Shown piece by piece: positions 6,788-14,377 of a stretch of DNA of 24,377 nt. Within the stretch, counting starts at the first letter, position 1, and every line of letters starts with the position of its first letter. This DNA is from CAJQQK01 sp051010015 (GTDB lineage: Bacteria > Pseudomonadota > Alphaproteobacteria > Rhizobiales > Hyphomicrobiaceae). The notes beneath the pieces were generated by a model. That model was not told where the DNA came from and ran no database searches. It saw nothing but the letters and a program-made list of their open reading frames with translations. The stretch covers positions 1-24,377 of the forward strand of contig JBPCVZ010000137.1 of NCBI GenBank assembly GCA_051010015.1, given 5' to 3'. A program made the translations under genes and the position numbers.

Positions 6788-8734
6788 ATGACCATTGAAA
6801 CCGAATGGCGGGCGTACGACGTGATTGTCGTGGGCTCGGGCGGATCAGGAAGCATGGCGGCGCATGCCGCGGCCGAGGCAGGTGCCAGTGTTCTCGTCGT
6901 GTCGAAGGACCCAATCGGCTGTTCCGACACGAAAATATCCGAAGGCGCAGTCACGGTTCGGGAAACAGGTGATGACAGCGACAGCGAAGCCGTTCTTTCG
7001 GAAAACGTCAAGCTGGCCGGCGGCGACCTGCCATTGCAGTCGATCACCGATGCGTTCGCGCGAGACAGTAAGGCCGCCTACGATTCCTACCGCGCCCATG
7101 GTCTCAGGCCGGCCATCGATCCCACCGGCGAAAAACCGCAGGCGATGCCGCTACCGCTCGGCGGCCACACAAGGCGGCGCACGGTGGGACATGCCAACAA
7201 CGGCGTTGCGTTCGGGCATGCCGGTTGGCAGGCGGTGATCCAGAACCAGCGGATTGATTATCTCGAGGACGCATGGTTCCTCGACCTAGTCACTTCCGAC
7301 ACCCATGGTACGAAGACGGTCGTCGGTGGGCTGATTTACGACGCCTCGGGCGGCAAGTTGGTCGCTGTGCACGCGCCGTCAGTGATCATCGCAGCTGGCG
7401 GGCTTTCCACGCTGTATTTTCCGAAGACCGACACGATGCGCGGCAACACCGGCGACTCCTATGCGATTGCCGCGCGTGCTGGCGCCGACCTCGTCGACAT
7501 CGAGCAGGTACAGTTCCTGCCGTTTTGCCTGGCATCTCCGCCCTCTTATGAAGGCTTGCTGTGTGGTGAGCCGGTAACCGCCAGTTACTTGGGTGTGCTG
7601 CGAGACAAGAATGGCAAGGTGATCCTCGATGGCATTTATCTGCGCACCCGTGCCGAATGCTCTTCCGCCATTATGCGTGCGGTGGAGGATGGCCGGGGCA
7701 GCCCGAACGGCGGCGCCTATCTCGACATGACGGCCAATATGAAAGCGCCGCGGTCCGGGCCATACTTCTATCGTTTCCTCGAGACCTGTCTGCCGTCATG
7801 TCTGCAGAACGCACGCCAGGCGCTCGGAAAGAAAGCAGGAAAAGTCGAGGAACCCTGGGAAGTTCGGCCTGGCGCACATTACTCGATGGGCGGGATCAGG
7901 GCTGATGCGGACGGTGCTTCTGTCGGCGGTGAGGGCGTTGGAGACCGCGCCAGAGGTATCGCCGGATTGTTCGCCGCCGGCCAGGCGATGGGCGACGTGT
8001 TCGGTGCCAACAGGCTTGGTTCAACGTCTCTCACGGAAAATGCGGTCTTTGGCAATCGTGCCGGACGAGCCGCAGCGGAAAACGCGCGAACTGCAAGCCG
8101 GGCCAGCGACAACGCCGTTTTCAAGTCGGCGATCAATGCGGTTGTCCGGCGTTTCGGTCAGAAAGGACGCGTCGCTGCCGCAACGCTCAAGCTGCAGTTG
8201 CAAAAAGAATGCTGGGAATGCATCGGCCCGATCCGCACGGCGGACCGGCTCGCAAAAATGGACAGCCTGATCGAAGATTGGACTCGCCAACTCGATGAGG
8301 TTGCCATCCCGGCCTACACGACATGGAACCAGGCCTTCATTGAACTTGAGGAGTTGCGCAACATGCTCGACACGGCGAGGGCGGTCCAACTTGCTGCCCG
8401 AGAGCGCGATGGTAGCCTCGGCGGACATGTGCGCCTCGACAAGGCCTTGATTTCACCGTTCTCGCAACCTTATTCGACAGTGGTGCAGCGCTCGACGAAC
8501 GCGATGTGGCAGGTTGAACGCGCCGAGCGGGAGCGTACGCCAATGAAGCGTCTCGTCACCTACAAGTTGCAGGACGCGTGGCGCAAGGCGCAGGCAAAAT
8601 CGTTGCGCCTTTTGCCGATGCAGGTTCAGGACAAGATACTGGAGAAGCGATACAAAGCGATAATGGGCGCAAGTGGAGCAGCACCAAAAGTTGAGCCGGG
8701 CAGTGCGGATGCCGCCATTGGCGAAGCGGTATGA
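6788..8734 (+). CDS. Fumarate reductase/succinate dehydrogenase-type flavoprotein subunit (FAD-binding dehydrogenase)
   Basis: About 648 residues, the length of SdhA/FrdA. FAD-binding motif GSGGSG is at residues 16-21 and VVSK at 37-40. The substrate-site residues of the family are visible: H364 in HYSMGGI, and R409 in FGANRLGSTSLTE, which also closes the FAD site. The RTRAEC...EDGRG...YLDMT segment corresponds to the region carrying the catalytic Arg. Where SdhA/FrdA has the His that bonds FAD covalently (SHT.AAEG), this protein has SDTKISEG with D47, so FAD should be non-covalent. ATG 6788 is chosen over ATG 6773 because GAGG stands 9 bases upstream of it. The iron-sulfur partner follows 109 bp downstream. 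There are no SdhC/D-like anchors, so it is probably a soluble two-subunit dehydrogenase or reductase. Substrate unknown; succinate/fumarate is not assured. Confidence 0.92.
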   Translation: MTIETEWRAYDVIVVGSGGSGSMAAHAAAEAGASVLVVSKDPIGCSDTKISEGAVTVRETGDDSDSEAVLSENVKLAGGDLPLQSITDAFARDSKAAYDSYRAHGLRPAIDPTGEKPQAMPLPLGGHTRRRTVGHANNGVAFGHAGWQAVIQNQRIDYLEDAWFLDLVTSDTHGTKTVVGGLIYDASGGKLVAVHAPSVIIAAGGLSTLYFPKTDTMRGNTGDSYAIAARAGADLVDIEQVQFLPFCLASPPSYEGLLCGEPVTASYLGVLRDKNGKVILDGIYLRTRAECSSAIMRAVEDGRGSPNGGAYLDMTANMKAPRSGPYFYRFLETCLPSCLQNARQALGKKAGKVEEPWEVRPGAHYSMGGIRADADGASVGGEGVGDRARGIAGLFAAGQAMGDVFGANRLGSTSLTENAVFGNRAGRAAAENARTASRASDNAVFKSAINAVVRRFGQKGRVAAATLKLQLQKECWECIGPIRTADRLAKMDSLIEDWTRQLDEVAIPAYTTWNQAFIELEELRNMLDTARAVQLAARERDGSLGGHVRLDKALISPFSQPYSTVVQRSTNAMWQVERAERERTPMKRLVTYKLQDAWRKAQAKSLRLLPMQVQDKILEKRYKAIMGASGAAPKVEPGSADAAIGEAV

Positions 8735-8843
8735 GATCAGTCGCAACGTCGCAGGCAGCAGGCGGCTCTAGCTCCAGGACGAAGCAACGTCGAGGGATGG
8801 GCACCTTAAGGCGGTCAAGCAGGAAGACAGGACCTATCACGGC

Positions 8844-9563
8844 ATGAAGGTTGAGATTGTTCTGCATCGAGACGGTGTCTCCGAGACCGTTGAGTATGAC
8901 TACGCCAAGCGGGAGGCGAGCGAAAAGCCGATGGCGCTCGACGTGCTCTTGCAGGCGCAGGCGACGACAGTGCCCGATCTCGCATTCCGCTACGGTTGCC
9001 GTTCGCGCAACTGTGGTGTCTGCACGATCGACATCAATGACAAACCGCGCATCGCCTGTCGCGCGCGCGTGCGCGAGGGTGATAAGTTAAGTCCATGTGC
9101 AACCTTGCCGGTTTTGAGCGATTTGGTTGTGCGGCGAGATGGTATCGCCCGACAAATGCAGGGCCGGCTGGCAACGAGCGGTGGGGCCAATGATCTCAAC
9201 GTCGAGGCACCGCAGGCCTATCATGATCTGACGGCCTGCATTGAATGCTACGCCTGTCTTGACAATTGTCCGATGCATGCCCGTAATTTCGGTGACGGGT
9301 TGCCAACCGACGTACCGGCCGGCGAAATGCCGGACGCAACGGACGGCTACAGGTGGGGGAACCCGTTTTCACTCCTTAAGCTGCAGCGGATCAGGCTCGA
9401 TCCACTCGCATCCGAGGCTGACAAGGCGGCCGCGGTGGAGAGCGCCATAGAACTCGGGTTGGACGCCTGCGTCGACTGTCCCGGCTGCAAGTGTGGTGTT
9501 GGAATCGACCTCAAGCGACAGGTCGTTGGCGCTCTTCTCGAGGCGGCAAATGGACGGCTCTAG
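8844..9563 (+). CDS. Fumarate reductase/succinate dehydrogenase-type iron-sulfur subunit
   Basis: A 239-residue SdhB/FrdB-type electron-transfer subunit and likely partner of the preceding flavoprotein. The N-terminal [2Fe-2S] ferredoxin-like domain has the canonical C52-x4-C57-x2-C60-x11-C72. The C-terminal domain opens with a canonical C132-x2-C135-x2-C138-x3-C142-P. The final cysteine group, which in complex II is C-x5-C-x3-C-P and shares in the [4Fe-4S] and [3Fe-4S] clusters, is instead C209-x2-C212-x2-C215-x1-C217-G. It is two residues shorter and has an extra Cys, so its cluster type is uncertain. No membrane segment. The start ATG 8844 gives the family's N-terminus; the ribosome binding site is weak (AGGA about 20 bases upstream). 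The electron acceptor or donor is not encoded nearby. Confidence 0.92.
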   Translation: MKVEIVLHRDGVSETVEYDYAKREASEKPMALDVLLQAQATTVPDLAFRYGCRSRNCGVCTIDINDKPRIACRARVREGDKLSPCATLPVLSDLVVRRDGIARQMQGRLATSGGANDLNVEAPQAYHDLTACIECYACLDNCPMHARNFGDGLPTDVPAGEMPDATDGYRWGNPFSLLKLQRIRLDPLASEADKAAAVESAIELGLDACVDCPGCKCGVGIDLKRQVVGALLEAANGRL

Positions 9564-9811
9564 CTGGAGCAGTTCATTTCTCCTAGGCACACGTGTCCGG
9601 CAATCCCAGTCCGACCGGTTGTCGCCGCCCTAGCTTTGCACACAGGATACATTCCTTCGGCTAAGTTGGAGCGCGGACCAGTGTGCGTCAACGGTCTTGC
9701 CATAATCGACATTCGAACTACTCTGACACGGGTGGCCCGCAATACCAGGATGTTGCGAAAATCCGGCACGAGCTGAGTAGCGGACAGGTTCGACTTGGAA
9801 GGAGCAGACCG
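9564..9811. other. Intergenic leader before the PhyH gene; only a weak promoter-like element seen
   Basis: 248 bp without a convincing gene. It holds an 8-bp perfect palindrome ACACGTGT (9589-9596) and, by eye, a poor promoter match: TTGCCA, 16 bp, TACTCT. The PhyH frame is open through the last 129 bp, but the strong ribosome binding site favours the downstream ATG. Confidence 0.3.
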
Positions 9812-10999
9812 ATGCGCGCAAGTGAACACACACGGAATACACCAGCCGCGCCTGCTGTGGCAGCTGGCTTCAGTGCTGAAGAAGCTGCGATGGAAGCCTA
9901 CATCCGTGAAGGAGAGGCGCGCGCCTATGCACTTGGCAATCGCGGCCCGATACGGCTCGATGACAATGGCCGCCTACATCCTGATATCGTTGCTTCCTAC
10001 TGGCGTCACGGCTTTTACGTGTTTGAGGATGTGGTCAGGCAGGACGAGTTGGCCGAGATTGAAGTTGACCTAAAAGACATGATGGACCGGCTCCCGACGG
10101 GCCAGGATTCGCCATTGGACCACAAGGGCCGCCCCGCCATCACCGCCGACCTCAAGGCGCCGACTTTGTTCTGGTCGAAGCCGCTTGGTGATCCCTGGGG
10201 TGGAACCGAAATCGCCAATGGTCGCCATCCGGTCAAAATGCCGGAGCCCGCAGCCACGGCGGATGCTCCGAAAGAGATTGTTTATCTGATCCTGGGCTTC
10301 CTGCAGTTCTCCGATGCCAGCTTGCGTGCCTACGGCAATCCCAAGCTGCTATCCATCGTCGAAGCGGTCAACGGCGAGGACTTCGTGCCCTATACGGATG
10401 CGCTGTTCATCAAGGAGCCTGGACGCGGCGCCTCTGTCTCCTGGCACCAGGACGGCACGACGTTGTGGGATAGCCCCGACTGGGACGAAGGCAGCCACGG
10501 CTTCAACATGATGGTGCAGCTTTACGGCTGTACGCCGGCAAACGGCGTTTGGACGGTGCCGGGCACGCACAAACTTGGCAAAGTCGACATCAAGGCGATG
10601 GTGGCCAGGGCAGGCAGCCAACGATTGCCAGACGCGGTTCCGATCGTATGTGCACCCGGTGACGTTGCGATCAACAATCGCCAAGCGCTACATGGTTCGT
10701 TCGCCAACACCAGTCCGGATTGGCGTGTCTCGCTGACCTTCGGTTTCCATCGTCGGCGCTCCGTGTTCGGTGTCGAGCAGACGGGCAACATCGCCAATGT
10801 CGGTGGGGTCTATGATGATGCGCGGATCAAGCAGCGCTCGCGGGTCATCGGCTATGCCATCGACGCGCGCCGCCAGCGTTATCCGGATGAAAAGCCTTAC
10901 GTCTACAAGCCTTTCGCCGAGAGTAGTGATCATCCTGTCTGGGATGCTGGAGCGAAGGCTACGATGAAGGACTACAATCTGCTTGACCTGGGCATCTAA
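9812..10999 (+). CDS. Phytanoyl-CoA dioxygenase (PhyH) family Fe(II)/2-oxoglutarate oxygenase
   Basis: A 395-residue PhyH-family protein; members hydroxylate (or halogenate/epoxidise) using Fe(II), O2 and 2-oxoglutarate. The facial triad is complete: H212 and D214 in WHQDGT, and H294 in ALHGSF. R305, 11 residues after the distal His as in human phytanoyl-CoA hydroxylase, is the expected 2-oxoglutarate carboxylate anchor (DWRVSLTFGFHRR). D214 is Asp and not Gly/Ala, so a halogenase is unlikely. The N-terminal helical region (DIVASYWRHGFYVFEDVV) is typical. ATG 9812 is chosen because GGAAGGAG (9797-9804) is 7 bases upstream. About 80 bp separate its stop from the convergent DUF1028 gene. The substrate is not necessarily a CoA ester; bacterial members hydroxylate amino acids, alkaloids and ectoine among others. 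Confidence 0.93.
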   Translation: MRASEHTRNTPAAPAVAAGFSAEEAAMEAYIREGEARAYALGNRGPIRLDDNGRLHPDIVASYWRHGFYVFEDVVRQDELAEIEVDLKDMMDRLPTGQDSPLDHKGRPAITADLKAPTLFWSKPLGDPWGGTEIANGRHPVKMPEPAATADAPKEIVYLILGFLQFSDASLRAYGNPKLLSIVEAVNGEDFVPYTDALFIKEPGRGASVSWHQDGTTLWDSPDWDEGSHGFNMMVQLYGCTPANGVWTVPGTHKLGKVDIKAMVARAGSQRLPDAVPIVCAPGDVAINNRQALHGSFANTSPDWRVSLTFGFHRRRSVFGVEQTGNIANVGGVYDDARIKQRSRVIGYAIDARRQRYPDEKPYVYKPFAESSDHPVWDAGAKATMKDYNLLDLGI

Positions 11000-11004
11000 T
11001 TGAA

Positions 11005-11039
11005 CGGGTGACGCCCGCCGCGCCGGTCTGCGAAACCGG
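11005..11039. terminator. Two small stem-loops between convergent genes
   Basis: CGGG-TGACG-CCCG (11005-11017) and CCGGT-N7-ACCGG (11023-11039) lie just after the PhyH stop and within 80 bp of the convergent DUF1028 stop. Neither has a T-run. They are weak candidates for a two-way transcription end. Confidence 0.25.
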
Positions 11040-11080
11040 GATTGCAGCTCATGAATTGCGCGGGCGTCGTGGTGCTCATG

Positions 11081-11827
11081 CTATTTCGTCTTCAGCGCGG
11101 GAGGCGGCGGGTTCGCGGTCAGGTTCTGTGCTTCCCAAAGGGACGTGGGCATGTCCTCTCCAGGATTTCTGGCGCGCAGGCTACGCCGTGCTATGACCGG
11201 CTTATAGATTTCGTACATGTGGCGGAGTTCGTCGACGGCGCTGCTTGCCATGTCGACACGTAGGTCAAGCGCTGTTTGCTCTGGCCGCTCCGGGCCGTCA
11301 CCAATAACCCGCAGCAATGCGGAGCGTTCATCATAGCGCTGGTCCTCGGGTGCTTGCTGGCCGCCGGCATCGCGGCCCGCTTCGATGGCACAGAGCAGGC
11401 GTTCGGCAAGCGGTTCCGCCTGGCGTTGTCTGAAAGCGGCGGCCATCGCATCGACGACCGCACGACCAACAAGAACATTGCCCATCGCGACGAAGTCGTC
11501 TTCGATGACATGGCCAGCCCACGGCCGGGCCTTGTCGCCGGTCCGTGCGAACGGCCTGCCGCCCCGCGGCATCACGCCGACCTGACGGTAGGCAAACGCG
11601 GAATCGCTTGCGCGCATGCGCTGGAGAACTTCCGCCTCATCACAACCCTCATCCAATGCTCTTGCGCCGACGATCGCGCATTGCTGGTTTCCGAATGCCT
11701 GAACAACGACGATATCACCGCGATAGCTGTAAAATGGCGATGTGCCACCGCCGGCCAAGGTCACGGTCGTATAGGCGATGCCGACCTGGTTCGAACGGGG
11801 GCAGAAGCCCAAAATGCTGAATGTCAT
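11081..11827 (-). CDS. DUF1028 family protein (putative Ntn-hydrolase)
   Basis: A 248-residue DUF1028 protein. The family is grouped with Ntn (N-terminal nucleophile) hydrolases, which cleave amide bonds, but its substrates are not established. The start MTFSILGFCP gives Thr2 as the possible nucleophile after Met removal. Family landmarks follow: VGIAYTTV, VVVQAFGNQQ, LDEGCDEAEVLQRM, RQVGVM, the WAGHV...FVAMGNVLVG block, VVDAMAAAF and PLAERLLCAIEAGRDAGG, and finally LDLRVD...AVDELRHMYEIY. The C-terminal tail after about residue 215 is extra and proline-rich at the end. AGAGGG is 6 bases before the ATG. It is transcribed away from hyuA across about 490 bp, and the two units may share regulation. 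Its place beside other C-N hydrolases supports an amide-cleaving role, by inference. Confidence 0.88.
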   Translation of the reverse strand: MTFSILGFCPRSNQVGIAYTTVTLAGGGTSPFYSYRGDIVVVQAFGNQQCAIVGARALDEGCDEAEVLQRMRASDSAFAYRQVGVMPRGGRPFARTGDKARPWAGHVIEDDFVAMGNVLVGRAVVDAMAAAFRQRQAEPLAERLLCAIEAGRDAGGQQAPEDQRYDERSALLRVIGDGPERPEQTALDLRVDMASSAVDELRHMYEIYKPVIARRSLRARNPGEDMPTSLWEAQNLTANPPPPALKTK

Positions 11828-12316
11828 GTGTTACCCTCTGAACTGGATGGGCCGGTGTGCACCGTGGATTTTCTCTTAATCGACAAAAATAATCTGACCG
11901 ATGTCAGCTCCCTATTCCACCCCTTCCATCACTTCCGGGACGGAGCAGTCCGAATTGAAATCGTCGTCTTCCGGCAATCAGCTGCGAAGTGAACGACCAC
12001 GTGCGACCCGTGATTGGCGATAAATTCCGTGCCCGAATACTCAGCATGGCGGATTTGCGTCGGCAGGACGATGGGGTCAACTTGCGAAATCGTTCGGTCG
12101 GTTGCGCGTGGGCGGACTTGCCACCGCAATCGCTTGGCATTGCGATGGCGGATTGATCTGGTTGATCTGTGAAGGCAACTGTGGCGATATCAAACTTGAC
12201 GGCTTCGACGTCCTGCTCATCACCCAATTCGAGGGTGCCGATGTCGAAAGAAATCGAGCGCTCGGCTTTCTGATCGACAACCGTTGATCATCGGATAACG
12301 ATATGTGTACTTGATC
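11828..12316. other. Divergent intergenic region between DUF1028 and hyuA
   Basis: 489 bp with no recognisable gene. An AT-rich stretch (about 11868-11905) near the DUF1028 start and the TTGATCAT repeats near the hyuA start suggest regulatory DNA at both ends. Between them, a plus-strand frame is open from 12024 to 12287 without an ATG, and a minus-strand frame is open over 11929-12129. Neither resembles a family I know, and they overlap each other, so at most one could be real. A decayed gene is possible. Confidence 0.4.
12108..12287 (+). pseudogene. Possible small ORF or gene remnant, unrecognised
   Basis: Fifty-nine codons from GTG 12108 to TGA 12287 (the frame is open from 12024), with a codon pattern resembling the real genes and ordinary residue composition (for example KLDGFDVLLITQFEG). 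There is no Shine-Dalgarno, no ATG and no family match that I can name. It could be a remnant or chance. Confidence 0.15.
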
Positions 12317-12318
12317 AT
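12284..12318 (+). repeat. TTGATCAT direct repeat at the hyuA start
   Basis: TTGATCAT occurs at 12284-12291 and 12311-12318, 27 bp apart, each containing the palindrome TGATCA. The second copy includes the first two bases of ATG 12317. It could be an operator over the start of hyuA; if so, ATG 12326 may be the true start. Confidence 0.3.
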
Positions 12319-14377
12319 GGGCGATATGGCTGCAACCTCCATCGGGATCGACATTGGCGGTACGTTCACCGACGTCGTCGTGTGCGGACCGGCCGGCGCA
12401 CACATTCTCAAGCTACCAACGACGAGCGCGAATCCCGGCGATGCCGTGATCGCAGCCGTTCGCGAGCTTCGCGAGCGGGACGTGCTCGAGCACAATGAAA
12501 TCGCCCGTCTGGCCCACGGCACCACGATCGCGACAAATGCCGTCTTGGAGCGCAAGGGTGCCAAGGTTGGACTCATCGCAACCGAAGGCTTCGACGACGT
12601 CCTGGAACTGGGCCGCCAAATCCGCCACCAACTCTACGATCTCGTGCTGGCGCCGGAAACGCCCGGTTGGCTGGCACCCGGCGCGTTGCGCATTGGCATC
12701 CGCGAACGTTTGGCGGCAGACGGCAGCGTGGTCGATGCAATCGATCACGCCAGTGTGCGTCAGGCCGTCGAGCAACTCCTGGCTGCGGATGTTGAGGCGA
12801 TCGCGGTGTGCCTGCTGTTTTCATTCCGCAATCTCAGCCATGAGCATGCCGTGCGCGAGATTATTGCCGATGTCGCGCCCGATCTGCCGGTTTCATTGTC
12901 GTGCGAGGTCGATCCCGCCTTCCGCGAATACGAACGCACGGTCGTCACCGCGTTTGATGCGTACATCAAACCGCGCGTCAGTACGTATCTCAAAACAATC
13001 AGCGAAGGGCTGCATCGCGAAGGCATTAAAGCCCCGCTGCAAATCATGCAGTCGAGAGGCGGCCTCGCTGGCATGGAAACCGCGCAACATCGCCCCGTGC
13101 GGCTCTTCCTGTCGGGACCGGCCGCTGGTGTCTTGGGCGGTGCCGCCGTTGGCGAAGAGAACGGATTGGCAAACCTCGTAACAATCGACGTCGGTGGTAC
13201 GTCGAGCGATATTGCACTCGTGACGAATGGCCAGCCAATGGTGCGCCGGGAGACCGATATCGGCGGATACCAAGTGCGTGTGCCGATGCTTGACGTCACG
13301 ACACTTGGTGCCGGCGGCGGCTCGATTGCGTGGATCGATAGCGGCGGCGGCCTGCGCGTCGGACCACAGTCGGCGGGTGCCGAACCGGGCCCGGCCTGTT
13401 ACGGTCGTGGCGGATCGGAGCCGACCGTAACGGATGCCTCGATCGTGCTTGGCTATCTCGATCCCGACTTCTTCGCCGGAGGACGCTTCGCCCTTGATCG
13501 CCACCGCGCAATTGTCTCGATCGAAGAGCACATCGCAAAACCGCTTGGGATCAGCGTCGAAGCGGCAGCGATTGGCATCCACCGCATCGCAAATGCCCAT
13601 ATGGCCGACGGCATCCGCCTTGTCTCGGTCAATCGCGGTCACGATGTGCGCGACTTTACACTCGTTGCGCTCGGTGGCGCCGGCGGCCTCCACGTTGCGG
13701 CGCTTGCCGATGAATTGGACGTCAACCGTGTTCTCATACCCCGCTATCCGGGCGTGCTGTCAGCCGGCGGGTTGTTGGCGGCGCCGATCGAGCACGAGTT
13801 CAGCAGTGCCTTCCACACGCCGCTGGTCAATGCAGAAATTGATGAAGTCCGAGCAGTCTTCGAAACGCTGGACTGTGCCGTACAGGCAAGGATGGAGCAC
13901 GAGCAGGTCGATGGCTTGCCGTACGAACGGGTCTACGCCGCCGATGTCGGATATCGTGGTCAAAGCCATTTTCTGGAGGTGGCGTTTCAGCATGATCGCC
14001 CGGATGCGCTCGCCCGACTGTATGATGACTTCGAGGCGAGTCACGAACGTATCAACGGCTTGAAAACCGGAGCCCCGGCCGCGATCGTCAATCTGCGCGT
14101 CGTTCATCGGGCGAGGCTGGCAAAGGTCGATCTCGGCGCAGTGCCGGCGAAACACAGCGGACGCTCGCGCAAAGCGGAGCGCGAAGTGCGCTTTCCTCAC
14201 TCGGATAAGATGTCGCCTGTCCCGGTGCACGATCGGGCATTGCTGGGCGCGGATGAAGCGCTTGAGGGACCGGCGATAATTGAGCAGGATGATACAACAA
14301 CGCTCTTGCCGGCCGGCTGGACGGCACGCGTTGTGAGCGGTGCCGCGTTACTCATTGAACGAAGGTTGAGCTCATGA
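12317..14377 (+). CDS. hyuA: HyuA-like hydantoinase/oxoprolinase/lactamase, ATP-binding subunit
   Basis: About 686 residues of the hydantoinase A/oxoprolinase family (N-methylhydantoinase A, the N-terminal half of 5-oxoprolinase, acetone/acetophenone carboxylase, caprolactamase alpha). These use ATP to activate a cyclic amide or a ketone together with the HyuB partner. The actin-like ATPase motifs are clear: IGIDIGGTFTD (residues 9-19) and TIDVGGTSSDIAL (289-301). Between them are AHGTTIATNAVLERKG, SCEVDPAFREYERTVV, and MQSRGG...SGPAAGVLGG. Later come LGAGGGSIA, GPQSAGAEPGPACYG and VTDA. Starts at GTG 12305, ATG 12317 or ATG 12326 are all possible and none has a good ribosome binding site. 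Its TGA overlaps the hyuB ATG (ATGA), implying translational coupling. No small third subunit like that of acetone carboxylase is present, which favours amide hydrolysis over carboxylation. Confidence 0.93.
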   Translation: MGDMAATSIGIDIGGTFTDVVVCGPAGAHILKLPTTSANPGDAVIAAVRELRERDVLEHNEIARLAHGTTIATNAVLERKGAKVGLIATEGFDDVLELGRQIRHQLYDLVLAPETPGWLAPGALRIGIRERLAADGSVVDAIDHASVRQAVEQLLAADVEAIAVCLLFSFRNLSHEHAVREIIADVAPDLPVSLSCEVDPAFREYERTVVTAFDAYIKPRVSTYLKTISEGLHREGIKAPLQIMQSRGGLAGMETAQHRPVRLFLSGPAAGVLGGAAVGEENGLANLVTIDVGGTSSDIALVTNGQPMVRRETDIGGYQVRVPMLDVTTLGAGGGSIAWIDSGGGLRVGPQSAGAEPGPACYGRGGSEPTVTDASIVLGYLDPDFFAGGRFALDRHRAIVSIEEHIAKPLGISVEAAAIGIHRIANAHMADGIRLVSVNRGHDVRDFTLVALGGAGGLHVAALADELDVNRVLIPRYPGVLSAGGLLAAPIEHEFSSAFHTPLVNAEIDEVRAVFETLDCAVQARMEHEQVDGLPYERVYAADVGYRGQSHFLEVAFQHDRPDALARLYDDFEASHERINGLKTGAPAAIVNLRVVHRARLAKVDLGAVPAKHSGRSRKAEREVRFPHSDKMSPVPVHDRALLGADEALEGPAIIEQDDTTTLLPAGWTARVVSGAALLIERRLSS

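Noticed and set aside
6788..9563. Calling the FrdAB-like pair sdhAB of the TCA cycle
   Set aside because: The FAD-linking His is replaced, the third cysteine group is irregular, and no sdhC/sdhD genes are adjacent.
9589..9596. ACACGTGT palindrome as an operator
   Set aside because: Only 8 bp, far from any convincing promoter, and expected by chance in a window of this size.
9683..9811. 43-codon upstream extension of the PhyH gene
   Set aside because: GGAAGGAG 7 bases before ATG 9812 fixes the start, and the extension is not like the family N-terminus.
12893..13693. Minus-strand 266-codon frame inside hyuA
   Set aside because: Lies fully within hyuA, whose ATPase motifs are on the other strand; no start signal or domain seen.
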